This document shows, one piece after another, positions 4,692 through 6,518 of a DNA stretch of 6,518 nt. The notes beneath the pieces are model-generated. The model was not told the DNA's origin, ran no database searches, and was given only the letters and a program-made list of their open reading frames with translations. Source of the DNA: Elusimicrobiota bacterium. GTDB taxonomy: Bacteria; CG03; SLGR01; JAGXOG01. How positions within the stretch are numbered: position 1 is the stretch's first letter; each line of letters begins with the position of its first letter. The position numbers were made by a program, and so were the translations under genes. The stretch spans positions 1 to 6,518 of the forward strand of contig JAQICQ010000015.1 of NCBI GenBank assembly GCA_027858455.1, given 5' to 3'.

Positions 4692-5324
4692 ATGAGAAAT
4701 ACAATAACAGGAATATTTTTATTATTATTGTTTTCCGGTAATGTCCTTGCCCATAAAGTTAGTATATTTGCCTATGCTGAGAATGGAAAAATTTTTACTG
4801 AAAGTTATTTCAGCGATGGTAAAGGATCAATGAATTCAGTGGTAGAAGTATTTGACGGCAAGAATAAGAAATTGCTTCTTACCGGCAAAACTAACAAGAC
4901 CGGTGAATTTTCTTTCAAAATCCCTCAAGTTACGGCTTTGCGTATTGTGGTAACTGCAAGTATGGGGCATAAGAATGAATATGTCTTATCGGAAGATGAA
5001 GTGAGAGCAGCCCTTGGGAGCATAAAAACCGCGAATAATTTTCCCTCTAAAGTTTCTTCTAAAATTTCCTCTAAAAATACAAAAAGAGAAGAAGGTCCGC
5101 CATCTCTTAAAGAGACGACTCCAATTGAGAGTCATGAGTTAGAGCTCATCGTAGAGCGAGGAATCCAAAAAAAGATTGCTCCTGTCATGAAGAAACTCAT
5201 GAAAATGGAAGAAGAGATGAATAAACCCAACATCTCAGAAATATTAGGCGGCATAGGATATATATTCGGGCTTATGGGAATAGTAACTTATTTTAAGTAT
5301 AAACTAAAAAAACCTAAAGAATAA
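4692..5324 (+). CDS. nikL: NikL, accessory component of the nickel transporter
   Basis: This encodes 210 residues. Residues 1-20 form a signal peptide (hydrophobic FLLLLFSG, likely cut at VLA|HKV), so the mature chain should begin with His21. A carboxypeptidase-regulatory-like beta domain follows (about 21-90, with AYAENGKIFTESYFSDGKG). Then come a Ser/Lys-rich low-complexity linker (about 113-145), a charged, probably coiled-coil helix (149-177), and one membrane anchor (about 183-201) with a positive tail on the cytoplasmic side. This layout fits NikL, which replaces the small NikN/CbiN subunit in NikKMLQO systems and is thought to help load NikM. No proper Shine-Dalgarno precedes 4692; the strong AGGAGGAGG at 4662-4670 is 21 nt away. 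The signal peptide still supports this start, and coupling to nikM is likely. Confidence 0.88.
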   Translation: MRNTITGIFLLLLFSGNVLAHKVSIFAYAENGKIFTESYFSDGKGSMNSVVEVFDGKNKKLLLTGKTNKTGEFSFKIPQVTALRIVVTASMGHKNEYVLSEDEVRAALGSIKTANNFPSKVSSKISSKNTKREEGPPSLKETTPIESHELELIVERGIQKKIAPVMKKLMKMEEEMNKPNISEILGGIGYIFGLMGIVTYFKYKLKKPKE

Positions 5325-5328
5325 TTTT

Positions 5329-6069
5329 ATGCATCTTGAACCATTTGCCGAAGGAAAATCATTTATTCACTCCCTTGATCCCCGTATAAAGATTATCGGC
5401 CTTCTGCCTTTTATAACTTTTGTTGCAGTATCTGATAAAATCAAGGTCTCTCTGTTATCTTTAATTTTAGGGATATGTTTAATGTTTCTTTCTAAATTGA
5501 ACTTTAAAATATTGATAAGCCGTCTTTATATTGTAAATATATTTATTCTTTTTCTTTGGGTAGTATTACCTTTTACCTTTCCGGGCGAGAAAGTTTTTTC
5601 CGTAGGTTCTTTAACTGCATCAAAAGAGGGGTTCATTTATGTCTTTAATATTACGCTTAAGACAAATGCCATAATACTTTCAACGATAGCCCTTATAGGA
5701 ACAATACCTGTTTTTAAAATCACTCATGCCCTAAGGCATCTAAAAATACCCAAAAAATTAGTTATGCTGTTTTTCTTTTGTTATCGGTATTTAACGGTCT
5801 TACATAGGGACTACAATGTTTTGTATAATGCAATGAAAGTAAGAGCCTTTAAGCCCAAAAACAGTTTACAAACTTACAAGGGTTATGCTTATCTTATTAG
5901 TATGCTGATTATGAAAAGTTACGAACATTCACAAAGAATGTATAATGCTATGTTGTGCAGAGGGTTTAATGGGAAGTTCCCGATATTAAACAAATTTAAA
6001 GCAAAAAGAATTGATTATATCTTTCTTTTTTTAATGTTTTTTATTACATTATTACTAAATTACGCTTGA
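5329..6069 (+). CDS. nikQ: NikQ, ECF transporter transmembrane (EcfT/CbiQ-type) component
   Basis: This encodes 246 residues, the usual CbiQ/NikQ size. It opens with FAEGKSFIHSLDPRIKII (6-23), a hallmark of the family, and has hydrophobic segments at about 22-36, 40-55, 62-82, 112-127, 144-157 and 228-244. The long cytoplasmic segment carries the two short coupling motifs that dock on the ATPase: VRAFKPK (171-177) and LCRGF (209-213). The key arginines are Arg172 and Arg211. The first reads VRA rather than the canonical ARG; the second keeps RG. TYKGYAYLISML (182-193) is also typical. The ATG lies 4 bp after the nikL stop, with no good Shine-Dalgarno, so translation is probably coupled to nikL. 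It should link NikM to the ATPase NikO. Confidence 0.95.
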   Translation: MHLEPFAEGKSFIHSLDPRIKIIGLLPFITFVAVSDKIKVSLLSLILGICLMFLSKLNFKILISRLYIVNIFILFLWVVLPFTFPGEKVFSVGSLTASKEGFIYVFNITLKTNAIILSTIALIGTIPVFKITHALRHLKIPKKLVMLFFFCYRYLTVLHRDYNVLYNAMKVRAFKPKNSLQTYKGYAYLISMLIMKSYEHSQRMYNAMLCRGFNGKFPILNKFKAKRIDYIFLFLMFFITLLLNYA

Positions 6070-6112
6070 AAACAATGCTTAAAAATAATTGGCAAATTCT
6101 AAAAGGTTGACT

Positions 6113-6518
6113 ATGATAAAGATTAAAAATTTAAACTTTAATTACCCTGACGGAACAAAGGTATTTGAGAAATTTAATTTCACATATAATGGTGGAAAGA
6201 TAGGCTTGATTGGTAAAAATGGATCAGGCAAGACAACACTTTTTCATCTTATTATGGGGTTGCTTAAACATCAGGCGGGAGAAATAGAAATTTTTGAGAA
6301 AACCAGAAAACGAGAAGAAGATTTTGTAGAAATACGGAGAAGGATAGGGCTTCTTTTTCAGAATCCTGACGATCAGTTGTTCTGTCCTACGGTAAAGGAA
6401 GAGATAGCCTTTGGTCCCCTTAATCTTGGTAAAAACAAATCAGAAGCGCTGGAAATTGTAAAAGATGTTTGTAGCTTATTTGGGCTGGAGGGGTATGAGG
6501 ATAAAGTGTCTTTTAAAC
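6113..6518 (+). CDS. nikO: NikO, ATPase of the nickel ECF transporter, 3' end cut by window
   Basis: The window holds 135 codons plus one base; the remaining half lies beyond 6518. The Walker A motif is GKNGSGKT (34-41) and the Q-loop is LLFQNPDDQLF (80-90), with the NPDDQ form typical of CbiO/EcfA-type ATPases. VKEEIAFGPLNLG (94-106) follows, again family-specific. The ABC signature, Walker B and switch histidine would lie further on and cannot be checked. AAGG at 6103-6106, 6 nt before the ATG, supports the start. It lies 43 bp after nikQ and completes the K-M-L-Q-O order. The protein should be cytoplasmic and drive Ni2+ import by ATP hydrolysis. No premature stop occurs in the visible part. 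Confidence 0.95.
   Translation, partial: MIKIKNLNFNYPDGTKVFEKFNFTYNGGKIGLIGKNGSGKTTLFHLIMGLLKHQAGEIEIFEKTRKREEDFVEIRRRIGLLFQNPDDQLFCPTVKEEIAFGPLNLGKNKSEALEIVKDVCSLFGLEGYEDKVSFK

Overview
The window carries a nickel-uptake locus from an AT-rich, diderm (Gram-negative-type) bacterium. A predicted outer-membrane barrel protein ending in Phe and several secreted proteins point to an outer membrane. The species cannot be named from this stretch. A NikR plus NikKMLQO set is what one expects in anaerobic, hydrogenase-rich lineages such as Deltaproteobacteria or candidate phyla, but no nickel enzyme lies in the window.

Left part (1-1166): the 3' part of a ComEC-like metallo-beta-lactamase-fold protein (1-732) converges, with a 2-bp gap, on a small minus-strand protein with two TFIIB-type zinc ribbons (735-1166). 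The minus-strand gene has its own likely promoter (1224-1252), a strong ribosome binding site that fixes its start at 1166, and a plausible terminator inside the end of the upstream gene (688-713).

Divergent control region (1167-1508): it holds two near-identical palindromes (1293-1315 and 1337-1363) of unknown role, then a sigma-70-like promoter for nikR overlapped by a candidate NikR operator (1465-1491).

Nickel region (1509-6518): nikR encodes the ribbon-helix-helix nickel sensor with all four nickel ligands. A second, better NikR operator of the same design (1936-1962) precedes a structured leader with a possible 46-residue ORF. Then come, all on the plus strand, a 321-aa putative outer-membrane porin (2145-3110), nikK (3263-4051, DUF4198), nikM (4066-4674), nikL (4692-5324), nikQ (5329-6069) and the first 135 codons of nikO (6113-6518, cut by the window end).

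Together these suggest one nickel-repressed pathway. The porin would admit Ni2+ through the outer membrane. NikK and NikL would handle it in the periplasm; both are predicted to start with histidine after signal-peptide removal. NikM, whose N-terminus is Met-His, would bind the ion in the membrane, and NikQ and NikO would couple transport to ATP hydrolysis. NikR-Ni would shut off its own gene and the transport genes when nickel is sufficient. The transporter assignment is firm. The porin's substrate, the operators and the small ORF are inferences.
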